Source: Pseudalkalibacillus salsuginis
Lineage (GTDB): Bacteria > Bacillota > Bacilli > Bacillales > Fictibacillaceae
Length of the DNA stretch: 64,000 nt
NCBI RefSeq assembly: GCF_021646685.1
Contig: NZ_JAKJHW010000001.1
Coordinates: 930,001-994,000 of the forward strand
Reading direction: 5' to 3'
This document shows positions 1 to 8,181 of this stretch, in pieces. Within the stretch, counting starts at the first letter, position 1. The number at the start of each line of letters is the position of its first letter. The notes beneath the pieces are model-generated. The model ran no database searches. It saw only the letters and a program-made list of their open reading frames with translations, and was not told where the DNA came from. The position numbers were made by a program, and so were the translations under genes.

Positions 1-1302
1 CTCATGCTCACTGAACATTTTCGCGTTACCGATATAACGCTCTTCCATTGACATGCTGCCTCGTTCGATGAAACTCTTTCCCTTCATCCCCTCAGGCAAT
101 AGATTTGATAGTTGTTTCAACCACTTGCGTAACCCTAAAGGTAACATTTGATAGTTTCTTAAAGAGTTCGGTTCATTATAAATTGTATATCCACCGAACA
201 ATTCATCTGCTCCCTCTCCGGAGAGTACGACTTTTACATGCTTGCTCGCTTCTCTTGAAACGAAATATAGCGGTATCGCTGCGGGATCTGCAACGGGATC
301 ATCCATATGCCAAATTATTTTTGGTAATTCACTTATGAATTCCTCTGGTTTAACGATATAATGGATGTTCTCAACATTCAAGGCAGCTGCAGTTGAGACT
401 GCAACGTCAATTTCGCTGTATCCTTGCCGCTCAAACCCAACTGTGAATGTCTTGATCTTAGGATTGATTTCACTGGCTAAAGCAACGATTGCACTTGAAT
501 CGATACCACCTGACAAGAAACTGCCCACCGGTACATCACTACGCATATGTACCTTCACGGAATCTCTCAAAACATTTCGGATTTCTTCTATCGTTCGATC
601 AATCGGCGCATGTTTTACATGAAACGCCGGCAACCAGTAGGATTGGATGTTCATTTTTTGACCAGGTTGCTTTAGGAAGTAGTGGCCTGGCAGCAATCTT
701 TGTATGCCTACGGACATCGTTTCCGGCTCTGGTACGAATTGATAAGTAAGGTAGTGATGAAGAGATTCTAAATTGACTTCATCCTGTTCCTTAAATGCGA
801 GCAAGCTTTTCTTTTCGGATGCGCAAAAGAGATGTCCATTCTCTTCTAAGTAGAAGAACGGTTTGATTCCAAAAGGATCACGTCCGCCAAATAACACTTT
901 CTTCTCTTTATCCCAGATCAGAAAACTGAACATTCCGCGTAGTTCTTTAATCGATTCTGGACCTTTACAGACATAGTTAGCCAATATGACCTCTGTATCC
1001 GAATGGGTTTCAAATTCATACCCATCCTTGACTAGAGAATCACGAAGTTCAATATAATTATATATTTCACCGTTGAAGATGATGCAGTAACGGTCGTTTT
1101 CATAAGATAACGGCTGATGCCCGCTTTCTAAATCTATGATACTTAGTCTGCGGAAACCGAAACGGATATGGTCATCATAAAAAAAACCTTCATCATCTGG
1201 ACCTCTATGAGTGATAAGGTTGGTCATTCCTTTTAATTGTCTTATTTCATTTGCATCGATTTCTTGTTGTTGGTCAGAGACACAACCGACAAATCCACAC
1301 AT
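1..1302 (-). CDS. asnB: Asparagine synthetase (glutamine-hydrolysing), 3' end cut by window edge
   Basis: This enzyme amidates aspartate to asparagine using glutamine and ATP in the cytoplasm. The ATG at 1302 is preceded by GAAGGAGG, and the protein begins MCGFVGC, so Cys2 becomes the N-terminal nucleophile of a class II glutaminase domain. An RGPDD motif lies near residue 35. The ATP-binding PP-loop SGGIDSS lies near residue 260 and marks the synthetase domain. About 434 codons are visible; family members are usually 600 residues or more, so the C-terminus lies beyond the left edge. It could be the AsnB or the AsnO (sporulation-linked) paralogue, and the sequence here does not decide between them. 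Confidence 0.93.
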   Translation of the reverse strand, partial: MCGFVGCVSDQQQEIDANEIRQLKGMTNLITHRGPDDEGFFYDDHIRFGFRRLSIIDLESGHQPLSYENDRYCIIFNGEIYNYIELRDSLVKDGYEFETHSDTEVILANYVCKGPESIKELRGMFSFLIWDKEKKVLFGGRDPFGIKPFFYLEENGHLFCASEKKSLLAFKEQDEVNLESLHHYLTYQFVPEPETMSVGIQRLLPGHYFLKQPGQKMNIQSYWLPAFHVKHAPIDRTIEEIRNVLRDSVKVHMRSDVPVGSFLSGGIDSSAIVALASEINPKIKTFTVGFERQGYSEIDVAVSTAAALNVENIHYIVKPEEFISELPKIIWHMDDPVADPAAIPLYFVSREASKHVKVVLSGEGADELFGGYTIYNEPNSLRNYQMLPLGLRKWLKQLSNLLPEGMKGKSFIERGSMSMEERYIGNAKMFSEHE

Positions 1303-1589
1303 CTGACTTGCCTCCTTCAATTTCTTTCTAAAAATACCCATACTTTCATATTATAATCCGGTTCATTATATTAGACGAGTGACTTTGGTCTATGTTTCAG
1401 AAGAAAAACTATATTTTTTCCAATTTCACTTATATTACCCATATCGTTCACAAAAAGTTTGTTGAAAATACAGTTTTTTGATTTTTTTAGACAAATAATT
1501 CTGATAAGGTGTTTTTGCTTAAAAAAAGTTCCTGTTGAAGTTATTGTTGATCTATGCAAAATCCCCACTAATTTAATCAAACTGTTTAA

Positions 1590-1625
1590 CAAAAGATAAA
1601 AAGAAAAAGACAGACTGATGTCTGC
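1590..1625 (-). terminator. Terminator of the lyase gene
   Basis: On the minus strand a short GCAGAC/GTCTGT stem with an ATCA loop is followed by a T-rich run, just after the stop codon at 1643. The stem is only six pairs, so it is a modest terminator. A 90-codon open frame covering this region has no family resemblance and I do not call it a gene. Confidence 0.55.
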
Positions 1626-1642
1626 TCTGAGATGTATACACA

Positions 1643-3025
1643 TTAAACCAGATTTTCTGGGTCGAGAAGTTCAGCTGCCTCTTTTTCAGACATTATCCCT
1701 TTTTCCAGGATGACTTCCCGAACTGTCTTTCCTGAACGAAAGCTTTCTTTTGCGATCTCCGCTGCTTTCTCATAGCCGATTTTCGGATTCAATGCAGTAG
1801 CAAGTGCCAGGCTTTTTTCCATTAACTCACTCATTCTGCCCTCATTCGGTTCGATCCCTTTTATGCATCGTTCAGTGAATGTTTCCATGCCTGTTGATAA
1901 GATGGTAATCGATTGCAGAACATTATAGCCGATTATTGGCATCATCGGATTGATTTCCAACTGACTTCCGATTCCAGCTGTTGATACACATGTGTCATTC
2001 CCTATGACTTGTGAACAGATCATATAAAGGTTTTCTGGGATGACCGGATTCACCTTTCCAGGCATGATGGATGAACCGGGTTGGACAGCAGGCAAATTCA
2101 ACTCGGCAATCCCTGTTCTTGGCCCAGAGCTTAAGAGCCGGATATCACTAGAAACCTTAATCAAGTGAATGGCGGTTTCTTTCAATGTATGGCTCACGCG
2201 AATCGCTGCGCCAGTATTTTGCATGAAACTGAAGCGGCTCTTCGGCTGCTTGAAATCCAAGCCGGTAATTTCCGCCACGGCTTCAATGGCTCTGTCACTA
2301 TATTCTGGATGTGAGTTGATTCCTGTACCCACCGCATTGCCGCCAAGACCGATTTCATATAAGAAAGGTTCGGCCATTTTCACTGCATCATAGGCATTCC
2401 GGATACTTTGTACGTAACCTTCGAAGGATTGTCCCAATCGCATCGGAACGGCGTCTTGTAAGTGGGTGCGGCCTGATTTGATGTACGGCTGGAATTCTTC
2501 AGCTTTCTCTTCCAATGCTTGAATCGTTTTTTCAAGTGCCGGGTACAACAGGCGGTGGAGTTCTTCAGCGACAGCTATATTGATGGCGACATGAATGGTA
2601 TCATTCGTCGATTGTGCCATGTTGACGTCATCATTCGGGTGGACCTTTGTCCAATCTCCACGTTCCCCGCCTAATATTTCACTCGCCCTTGAAGCGATGA
2701 CTTCATTCGCGTTCATGTTTTGGGAAGTTCCAGCTCCAGCCTGGTAGGCATCGACTACAAATTGGTCATCGAGCTTTCCGTCCATCACTTCTTCAGCAGC
2801 CTGGATGATGGCATTTGCCTTCTGTTCCTCAATCTGGCCAGTATCACGGTTTGCCACCGCTGCTGATCGTTTAATGATCGCTTGTGCCCGGATAAAAGCT
2901 CTAGGCAAGCGAAGCCCGCTTATTGGGAAGTTTTCGACGGCTCTTTGGGTTTGTGCTCCAAAATAGGCATCTTTCGGAACTTTGATTTCTCCTAATGTAT
3001 CTTTTGCAATACGATAATTTTCCAA
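1643..3025 (-). CDS. Fumarase/aspartase-superfamily lyase, probably aspartate ammonia-lyase
   Basis: The superfamily signature GSSIMPGKVNP is present, so the enzyme eliminates ammonia or water to form fumarate. Substrate-specific segments look aspartase-like: GAGTSQNMNANEV replaces the fumarase GSGTQSNMN, and GPRTGIAELNLP replaces GPRCGIGE. The tail (GIEPN, TALNPKIGYEKAAEIAK, LDPENLV) resembles class II fumarase, so fumarate hydratase remains possible. I place the start at TTG 3025. It has a GGGAG site eight bases upstream and gives the fumarase-like beginning MENYRIAKDTLGE. The in-frame ATG at 3040 has no Shine-Dalgarno site. The length of about 460 residues is normal for the family, and the gene is monocistronic. 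Confidence 0.85.
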   Translation of the reverse strand: MENYRIAKDTLGEIKVPKDAYFGAQTQRAVENFPISGLRLPRAFIRAQAIIKRSAAVANRDTGQIEEQKANAIIQAAEEVMDGKLDDQFVVDAYQAGAGTSQNMNANEVIASRASEILGGERGDWTKVHPNDDVNMAQSTNDTIHVAINIAVAEELHRLLYPALEKTIQALEEKAEEFQPYIKSGRTHLQDAVPMRLGQSFEGYVQSIRNAYDAVKMAEPFLYEIGLGGNAVGTGINSHPEYSDRAIEAVAEITGLDFKQPKSRFSFMQNTGAAIRVSHTLKETAIHLIKVSSDIRLLSSGPRTGIAELNLPAVQPGSSIMPGKVNPVIPENLYMICSQVIGNDTCVSTAGIGSQLEINPMMPIIGYNVLQSITILSTGMETFTERCIKGIEPNEGRMSELMEKSLALATALNPKIGYEKAAEIAKESFRSGKTVREVILEKGIMSEKEAAELLDPENLV

Positions 3026-3116
3026 ATTTACAGCTCCCATCCCTGATAATCTGCTATTATGTTATGTTCCACTTCATTCGCTTTTTAAACCCATTTGATT
3101 TCCAGTTACAGGCAGG

Positions 3117-3398
3117 TCATCTCCATCTCATTCTTGGGTAGTAAGGAAAACATCTATTATCTTGAGGGGGAAACTGATAAACCTTTGCAACTGGCTTGTT
3201 GATTTTACGATACTCTGTCCGGTAACCTGCTTTTGCTCTTTCATAGAATGTTCTCTCTGAAATCGGGCGTGGGGCTGACCATTCCAATGATTTCGGGTTC
3301 ATCCACGAATCATGGGTGATCAGTTCCCTTTTATAGTAATAACGGTTACCGCTCGGGTATTCTTCACAAATGTAAATGACTGTTTGACGTGAATGCAT
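3117..3398 (-). CDS. Small conserved-type hypothetical protein
   Basis: This 93-residue protein is rich in Tyr, Arg and Pro and has no recognised domain. The start is well supported by TTTTGGAGG a few bases before the ATG at 3398. There is no signal peptide or membrane segment, so it is presumably cytosolic. It stands alone between the lyase gene and a proline-rich membrane-tail protein on the same strand. I do not recognise a function. Confidence 0.7.
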   Translation of the reverse strand: MHSRQTVIYICEEYPSGNRYYYKRELITHDSWMNPKSLEWSAPRPISERTFYERAKAGYRTEYRKINKPVAKVYQFPPQDNRCFPYYPRMRWR

Positions 3399-3499
3399 GG
3401 TATACCTCCAAAATTATCGAATTATGTAACAGTTTACCCAAATATCGGGAATTACAACGATCAAGGCTATCGCCCGCTTGTACGAATTGAAACTGACCT

Positions 3500-3530
3500 A
3501 AAGAAAAGAGCTTGAGTTTCGCCAAGCCCT
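3500..3530 (-). terminator. Terminator after the 129-residue gene
   Basis: On the minus strand GGGCTTG pairs with CAAGCTC (one wobble) around a seven-base loop and is followed by TTTTCTTT, 20 bases after the stop at 3551. The core also resembles the R3 repeat family found elsewhere in the window. Confidence 0.6.
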
Positions 3531-3550
3531 TTCTTTAATGTCAAAATCGT

Positions 3551-3940
3551 CTAACGCCAACCTCCGAACCACCACCAGAGTCCACAGATGATGAGCAAGA
3601 TCACCACTATGACGACGACCGCCCACACCCATCCAAAACCAAACCCGAATCCTCCGATTCCAGGGTAAAAAGGATATGGTGGATAAAAAGGGGCTCCGCC
3701 ATAAGGCGATTGCGCACCTGCAACCATTCCTGGAGACTGTACACCTGCAACTAGATTATTGGCACCAACAGGAACACATAACAGCGGGCTCTGTGCCGGC
3801 GCTGTCTGTGCTCCAGCTACCTGCTGCGGCTGTTGCGGTGGACAAGGTGGCGGGCAATATGGTTTCGGATGACAACCTGGACGTTCGTCCGATACATTTG
3901 ATTCGAAATCGTATTCTTCATTATCGTAATACTGAGGCAT
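3551..3940 (-). CDS. Proline-rich protein with C-terminal glycine-rich membrane tail
   Basis: The 129-residue product has an acidic start, a Pro/Cys/Gln-rich segment (residues about 22-45) and a Gly/Phe/Tyr-rich stretch, then one hydrophobic segment near residues 100-124 that ends in Trp and Gly. The tail resembles small glycine-rich sporulation or coat-associated peptides of the YjcZ type, but that is only a resemblance in composition. AGAAGGAGG precedes the ATG at 3940. A tail-anchored or spore-layer protein is the most I would infer, and no enzyme function is visible. Confidence 0.7.
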   Translation of the reverse strand: MPQYYDNEEYDFESNVSDERPGCHPKPYCPPPCPPQQPQQVAGAQTAPAQSPLLCVPVGANNLVAGVQSPGMVAGAQSPYGGAPFYPPYPFYPGIGGFGFGFGWVWAVVVIVVILLIICGLWWWFGGWR

Positions 3941-4138
3941 TCCCCTAAACCTCCTTCTATTTCTTCATAATAAAATATGTACTTGAGCCAAAAAACGGAA
4001 GGCTTATATCCATGAAAAAGAGCCCTTTTTTAAGACGTTTGTCCAAGTGCATGGCTAATTTATTGTCATTTTTTTACCTACATGACCTGTGGATTGATGG
4101 AAATCCTAATTAAAAAGCAGAAGTCGGAGGGTAGTAAA

Positions 4139-5008
4139 ATGGAGATGAGGGTATCTACACCTGAAGAAACAAACCCAGCAAAGCAGATACAGCTTCAGGA
4201 TATCAATATATATTATGAACATTATCCTCATGGAAAAGCGGATGCTCCTGTCTTGATCATGATTCATGGGTTTTTAGGTTCTTGTTTCAGTTTCCGCAGG
4301 ATCATTCCGATTTTGAAGGAACATTTTCATATTTATGCGATCGACTTGCCTGGTTTTGGGAAAAGCGAAAAGTCCAGAACGTTTATGTACTCATTAAAAA
4401 ATTATGGTCAGCTGATCGCTGATTTCATTGAAAGCTTAAAGATAGAAAATGTTTATGTCATTGGTCACTCTATGGGTGGGCAGGTGGCAATGCATGCTTC
4501 CAAAATTGCTGCCGATAAAATCAACAAATTGATATTGATCGGTTGCTCCGGATATTTGAAGCGGCCAAGCCGTTTTATCGTCCAATGTTCTTATTTACCC
4601 TTTTTTGTTTATGTAATCAGGCATTGGATCAGTAAGAAAGGGGTGCATGAGAACCTTCTTACCGTCGTCCATAATCCATCACTGATTGATGATGAATTAA
4701 TCAATGGCTATGCGCAACCCTTTAATGATCAAAAAACCTTCCATGCGCTCATCCGAGTGTTGAGGCACCGTGAAGGGGATATGCAGCCAGCGGAATTGCA
4801 AGAAGTAAGTCATCCTATCCTTTTGCTGTGGGGAAAACACGATCAAGTCATTCCCCTGCCTGTTGGCGAGCGGATGGTCAATGATTTGCCGAACGCTAAA
4901 TTGAAGGTGTTTGAAAAAGCTGGTCATTTATTGCCTGAAGAAATACCGGAGGAAATCAGTGAAGAAATTTGCGGATTTTTTGATATTGTAAAATTGAACC
5001 AAATGTAG
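4139..5008 (+). CDS. Alpha/beta-fold hydrolase
   Basis: A serine hydrolase of the alpha/beta fold, 289 residues, without signal peptide and therefore likely cytosolic. The oxyanion region HGFLG is near residue 43. The nucleophile elbow GHSMGG places Ser111, Asp235 lies in GKHDQ and His263 in AGHLL, which completes the catalytic triad. The start at 4139 is chosen because GGAGGG lies just upstream; the open frame reaches back to 4082 but has no ribosome site there. Esters, lactones or C-C bonds are all possible substrates, and nothing nearby points to one. Confidence 0.85.
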   Translation: MEMRVSTPEETNPAKQIQLQDINIYYEHYPHGKADAPVLIMIHGFLGSCFSFRRIIPILKEHFHIYAIDLPGFGKSEKSRTFMYSLKNYGQLIADFIESLKIENVYVIGHSMGGQVAMHASKIAADKINKLILIGCSGYLKRPSRFIVQCSYLPFFVYVIRHWISKKGVHENLLTVVHNPSLIDDELINGYAQPFNDQKTFHALIRVLRHREGDMQPAELQEVSHPILLLWGKHDQVIPLPVGERMVNDLPNAKLKVFEKAGHLLPEEIPEEISEEICGFFDIVKLNQM

Positions 5009-5180
5009 AAGGAGTATGCCTCAGAGGTAGTGAACCATTATTTTGTGGACATAGGAGACCTTATTCCATCAAAAACACGATCTTTACAAAAAAAATAGAG
5101 GGCACCAGAGACCCTATTTGCCGAATTCCTTTGAAAATCAGCTGTCTTAAAAACAGTTGTCCCCTAAACTGCCCCTTTTG

Positions 5181-5462
5181 TTATATCAGTTTCTTATCCC
5201 TTAATAAGCCGATCAGCTGTTCTTTTTCCAAATCTGTGAGCTTATACTCGGAATCACAGCCTTCATTCAATAGAACGATTTCCATTACCGTATCCCCGTC
5301 CATTACGACTAAAAGCGAGGGGTCTGTCAGTCCTTCAGGTATTTCACCTTTTTTCAACTCGAATGAAAGATGAAGGTTTTTCCACCTGTCTTCTTCCAGC
5401 AAGTCTACATGAACGTTCGAAAACACCCAATGTGAATAATCTCCTAAACCATATTGAATCAT
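5181..5462 (-). CDS. Small hypothetical protein
   Basis: A 93-residue acidic cytosolic protein with no recognised domain. AAGGAG stands nine bases before the ATG at 5462, which supports expression. It lies convergent with the hydrolase gene and divergent from the CapA-like gene, so it is probably transcribed alone. Confidence 0.65.
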   Translation of the reverse strand: MIQYGLGDYSHWVFSNVHVDLLEEDRWKNLHLSFELKKGEIPEGLTDPSLLVVMDGDTVMEIVLLNEGCDSEYKLTDLEKEQLIGLLRDKKLI

Positions 5463-5582
5463 ATATAAATACTCCTTATTATGAAATTTCTTTGTTCAAG
5501 CCTAAAGTTCGATTTTTTTCGTCAAAAACAGTCATAGCTTGTTGTGATTTAACGGGTAAAATAGTAGTAAGGGGGTTGTATT

Positions 5583-6746
5583 ATGAAAAAAGTCACAGCT
5601 ATCTCGCTATTTGTCGTTTCCTTTAGTGTGTTAGTCGTTTTGTTTTTGACTCTGGATTTTTTTTCAGAAACAGAAACTGGAACGAATGGTGCTATGAAGA
5701 GCGGATCGATCCATGCAGAAGTTCCTGATCCGAATGTTCCTGAATCGGAACCTGAAGAGATCACCACCACCGCATCCTTAATGGCAGTCGGTGATATTTT
5801 AATACATGATTACGTTTATAATCAAGCTGCTATAGGCAATGGAAAATATGATTTCACCCCTATGTTCCGGCTTGTGAAACCATACCTTGAAAGTGCTGAT
5901 CTAACGATGGCAAATCAAGAAACGATGATTGGCGGAACAGAGATCGGGGTTTCAACCTATCCTTCATTCAATAGTCCTTTTGAGGTTGGCACCACGCTGA
6001 AAGAATCGGGAGTCGATCTCGTTACAATTGCTAATAATCATACCCTTGATCGTGGTGAAAAAGCAATCATGAATGCTCTCGATCATTGGGATGAAATCGA
6101 TATGGCATATACAGGGGCTTATCGCTCTGAAGTGGATCGAGCAGACATCCGACTCATAGAACGGAATGATATTCACTTTTCCTTCCTAAGTTATACATAT
6201 GGAACGAATGGCATACCTGTCCCAGAGTCAAAACCCTACCTTGTGAACCTGATCGATATTGATTTGATCAAAAGTGAAATTGACGAAGCAAAGCGTCTAT
6301 CAGATGTCGTCGTTTTGAGCCTGCATTTCGGAAATGAATATGAAAGGATGCCGAATGAGCAACAAAAACTTCTAGCTAGTGAAGCGGCAGAAGCTGGAGC
6401 AGACATCATCATCGGCCATCATCCACATGTCCTCCAGCCAGCTGAATGGATTGAAAACACTGACGGCAGCCGAACTTTTGTCGTCTACTCCCTGGGCAAT
6501 TTCCTCTCAGGCCAGAGAAGGGATTACAAGGATATAGGCGGTATTGTACAAATCAAGGCCAAAAAAGTCGTGAAGGGTGATGAAGTAACCGTTTCACTAG
6601 AAGAGCCAGCTTTTATACCAACTTGGGTCGATCGTCAATATACGATTCAACCGATGTTCCAGCTTGCTGATCAACAACAAGTCTATAGCGAGATCAAGCA
6701 ACATATGTCACAATGGATTCCTGACATGCAATTCATTGAAAACTGA
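5583..6746 (+). CDS. CapA-family protein (poly-gamma-glutamate synthesis type metallophosphatase fold)
   Basis: The product of 387 residues has an N-terminal hydrophobic anchor (about 5-27) followed by an exported domain. The CapA/PgsA pattern is clear: GDILIH near residue 70, ANQETM, NNHTLDRG, LHFGNEY and GHHPHVLQP, with the Asp, Asn and His residues of a calcineurin-like metal site. Homologues serve polyglutamate capsule synthesis or release. There are no capB or capC genes beside it, so the role here is unproven and may be a stand-alone cell-surface hydrolase. AGGGGG precedes the ATG. A strong terminator follows. Confidence 0.87.
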   Translation: MKKVTAISLFVVSFSVLVVLFLTLDFFSETETGTNGAMKSGSIHAEVPDPNVPESEPEEITTTASLMAVGDILIHDYVYNQAAIGNGKYDFTPMFRLVKPYLESADLTMANQETMIGGTEIGVSTYPSFNSPFEVGTTLKESGVDLVTIANNHTLDRGEKAIMNALDHWDEIDMAYTGAYRSEVDRADIRLIERNDIHFSFLSYTYGTNGIPVPESKPYLVNLIDIDLIKSEIDEAKRLSDVVVLSLHFGNEYERMPNEQQKLLASEAAEAGADIIIGHHPHVLQPAEWIENTDGSRTFVVYSLGNFLSGQRRDYKDIGGIVQIKAKKVVKGDEVTVSLEEPAFIPTWVDRQYTIQPMFQLADQQQVYSEIKQHMSQWIPDMQFIEN

Positions 6747-6759
6747 CCTCCATAATGAT

Positions 6760-6797
6760 AGGTGGCAACCTCCTTGAAGAGTTAGCCACCTTTTTCA
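6760..6797 (+). terminator. Terminator after capA-like gene
   Basis: AGGTGGC and GCCACCT form a perfect seven-pair stem followed by TTTTTC, 14 bases after the stop at 6746. Confidence 0.8.
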
Positions 6798-6806
6798 CAT
6801 TCTTAT

Positions 6807-7274
6807 TCAGCTCAGGTCAGGCTTTTTCCCAGATTCCACATATTCCTTGAGGAATTTTCCAATGAGTTCTTTCCAGCCGCTGTCATGCATTTCTTTCCAT
6901 TGTGGATCTAATAAACCACTGGCATGGTGGGAAACCTTCAAAATCGTTTCGTCCCCTTTGTCCTCTAAAAGGAATGAATAAGCACTATTCACAGCGCCTC
7001 TCATACCTAAGAGCCCATTCAGTCGGATTTCTTCTGGTGCTTTGACATACATAACGCTACCCCAAAGTGCCCCTTCATCATTGTGCCATGTTTCTAAAAA
7101 TCGCCCTCCTACTTTCGGTTCGAGTGTCAATGTAGACTTCGCTGTACCGCTCAACCGGTATGCCCACCATTGATCGATCTCTTCTGTCAAAGCCTTATAA
7201 ACCTGCCCTCTAGGCGCATTGATCGTGATTTCTTGTTCAATTTGAAATGTATCTAGCTTGAGTCCGTTTTCCAT
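6807..7274 (-). CDS. SRPBCC/AHSA1-type protein
   Basis: The product of about 155 residues fits the START-like SRPBCC fold with an AHSA1-type pattern: TINAPRGQVYKALT near the start, WWAYRLS, GGRFLETW, and a C-terminal helix GWKELIGKFLKEYV. Such proteins bind small hydrophobic ligands or act as Hsp90-activator-like domains. I start at ATG 7274 because GGAGAGGG lies just before it. The frame stays open upstream to a GTG at 7415 and encodes a helical segment (RQIYNRWVKKFE) that looks like the C-terminus of an ArsR regulator, a common partner of this family. No HTH part is present, so this may be a decayed fusion. Confidence 0.75.
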   Translation of the reverse strand: MENGLKLDTFQIEQEITINAPRGQVYKALTEEIDQWWAYRLSGTAKSTLTLEPKVGGRFLETWHNDEGALWGSVMYVKAPEEIRLNGLLGMRGAVNSAYSFLLEDKGDETILKVSHHASGLLDPQWKEMHDSGWKELIGKFLKEYVESGKKPDLS

Positions 7275-7415
7275 TTCAACATCCCTCTCCTTGTTTTGTT
7301 CGATCTGGCCTTTGAACCTTAAACTGGCATCTTTATTTTCGAACTTCTTCACCCAACGATTGTAGATTTGTCGTAATCGAACTTCGTTTAAATAATTTAA
7401 ACGTACCCTGCCCAC

Positions 7416-7758
7416 CCTTCTGACCTAAAGAATGTAATGGATCGTTCATCAAACTTTTCATTGATTTTGAACATCTTCTTAAGAATATGTGATTAAAAGG
7501 TAACAATACGTTTTGTTCAATGTCAATCTTTATATCATTTGCCGATGAGCAGGTTATTTATATGCAGTACTTTTGTCCAGTAAAGGTTATCTGATAACAT
7601 CGGCCTATTTTTTGACCATAAAATAGATTAAATATTGAGAATATTATCCCGCTATATTACAATATGGCTGAAGGTCCAGAACGCCTATTTTGATGACTGT
7701 CCATGAACCCCTTGGACACCCTCTCATAATACCTGTGTTTTGCCTTAGGAGGAAAAGC
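7416..7758. other. Intergenic region with an unexplained hairpin
   Basis: No gene is visible in these 343 bases between the SRPBCC gene and the DUF3870 gene. On the plus strand GCCGATG (7541-7547) pairs with CATCGGC (7598-7604), and the closing stem is followed by CTATTTTTT. The enclosed 50 bases can form a smaller GTTAT/ATAAC hairpin. This could be a leader terminator for the gene starting at 7759. It matches no riboswitch core I recognise. Confidence 0.4.
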
Positions 7759-8073
7759 ATGTACAGTGAAAATACGATTTACATAATCGGGGATGCCAAA
7801 ACCAGTTCCAATAATCCGATCACCCAAAAGTTCAACGTATTCTTCATCGGGCTTGTCATCGATAAAAGCAGCGGTCTGATTGTAGATGCTGATTGCTCTT
7901 CGACTATCCCGCTGACTGAGAAATTCGTAAAATCTCTGTTCCTCGGAAAATCGATCATGGATACAGAAAAAGTATCCAGGGAGATCGAGACGCGCTATTT
8001 TGGTTCGTCCCAAAAAGCGTTGGTTGTCGCATTTAAGAATGCAAGCATCAAATTCCAGCAAATAACCGGATAA
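7759..8073 (+). CDS. DUF3870 domain protein
   Basis: A 104-residue cytosolic protein matching the DUF3870 pattern (IYIIGDAKTSSNNPIT, FFIGLVID, DADCS), a family of unknown function in Firmicutes. TTAGGAGG stands seven bases before the ATG at 7759, which decides the start over an upstream ATG at 7690. The opposite strand also holds a 134-codon open frame, but it has no ribosome site and no family resemblance, so I treat it as a shadow. A terminator follows. Confidence 0.8.
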   Translation: MYSENTIYIIGDAKTSSNNPITQKFNVFFIGLVIDKSSGLIVDADCSSTIPLTEKFVKSLFLGKSIMDTEKVSREIETRYFGSSQKALVVAFKNASIKFQQITG

Positions 8074-8105
8074 TAGTTGCTTCTTCTAGCCACTTAGAGG
8101 AAATC

Positions 8106-8149
8106 CAGCTAATCGGGCGTGTCTAATCCGTCCATTAGCTGTTTTTTTA
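8106..8149 (+). terminator. Terminator after DUF3870 gene
   Basis: CAGCTAAT and ATTAGCTG pair perfectly across a 20-base loop and are followed by a run of seven T. Confidence 0.75.
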
Positions 8150-8181
8150 TTCAATCAAATTTTGAAGGGAGTTGAAATGAA

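Noticed and set aside
1371-1643. A 90-codon open frame on the minus strand after the lyase gene
   Set aside because: It covers the lyase terminator, has low-complexity AT-rich codons, no ribosome site and no family pattern.
7657-8061. A 134-codon minus-strand frame opposite the DUF3870 gene
   Set aside because: The plus-strand gene has a perfect ribosome site and a known family pattern; the minus frame has neither.
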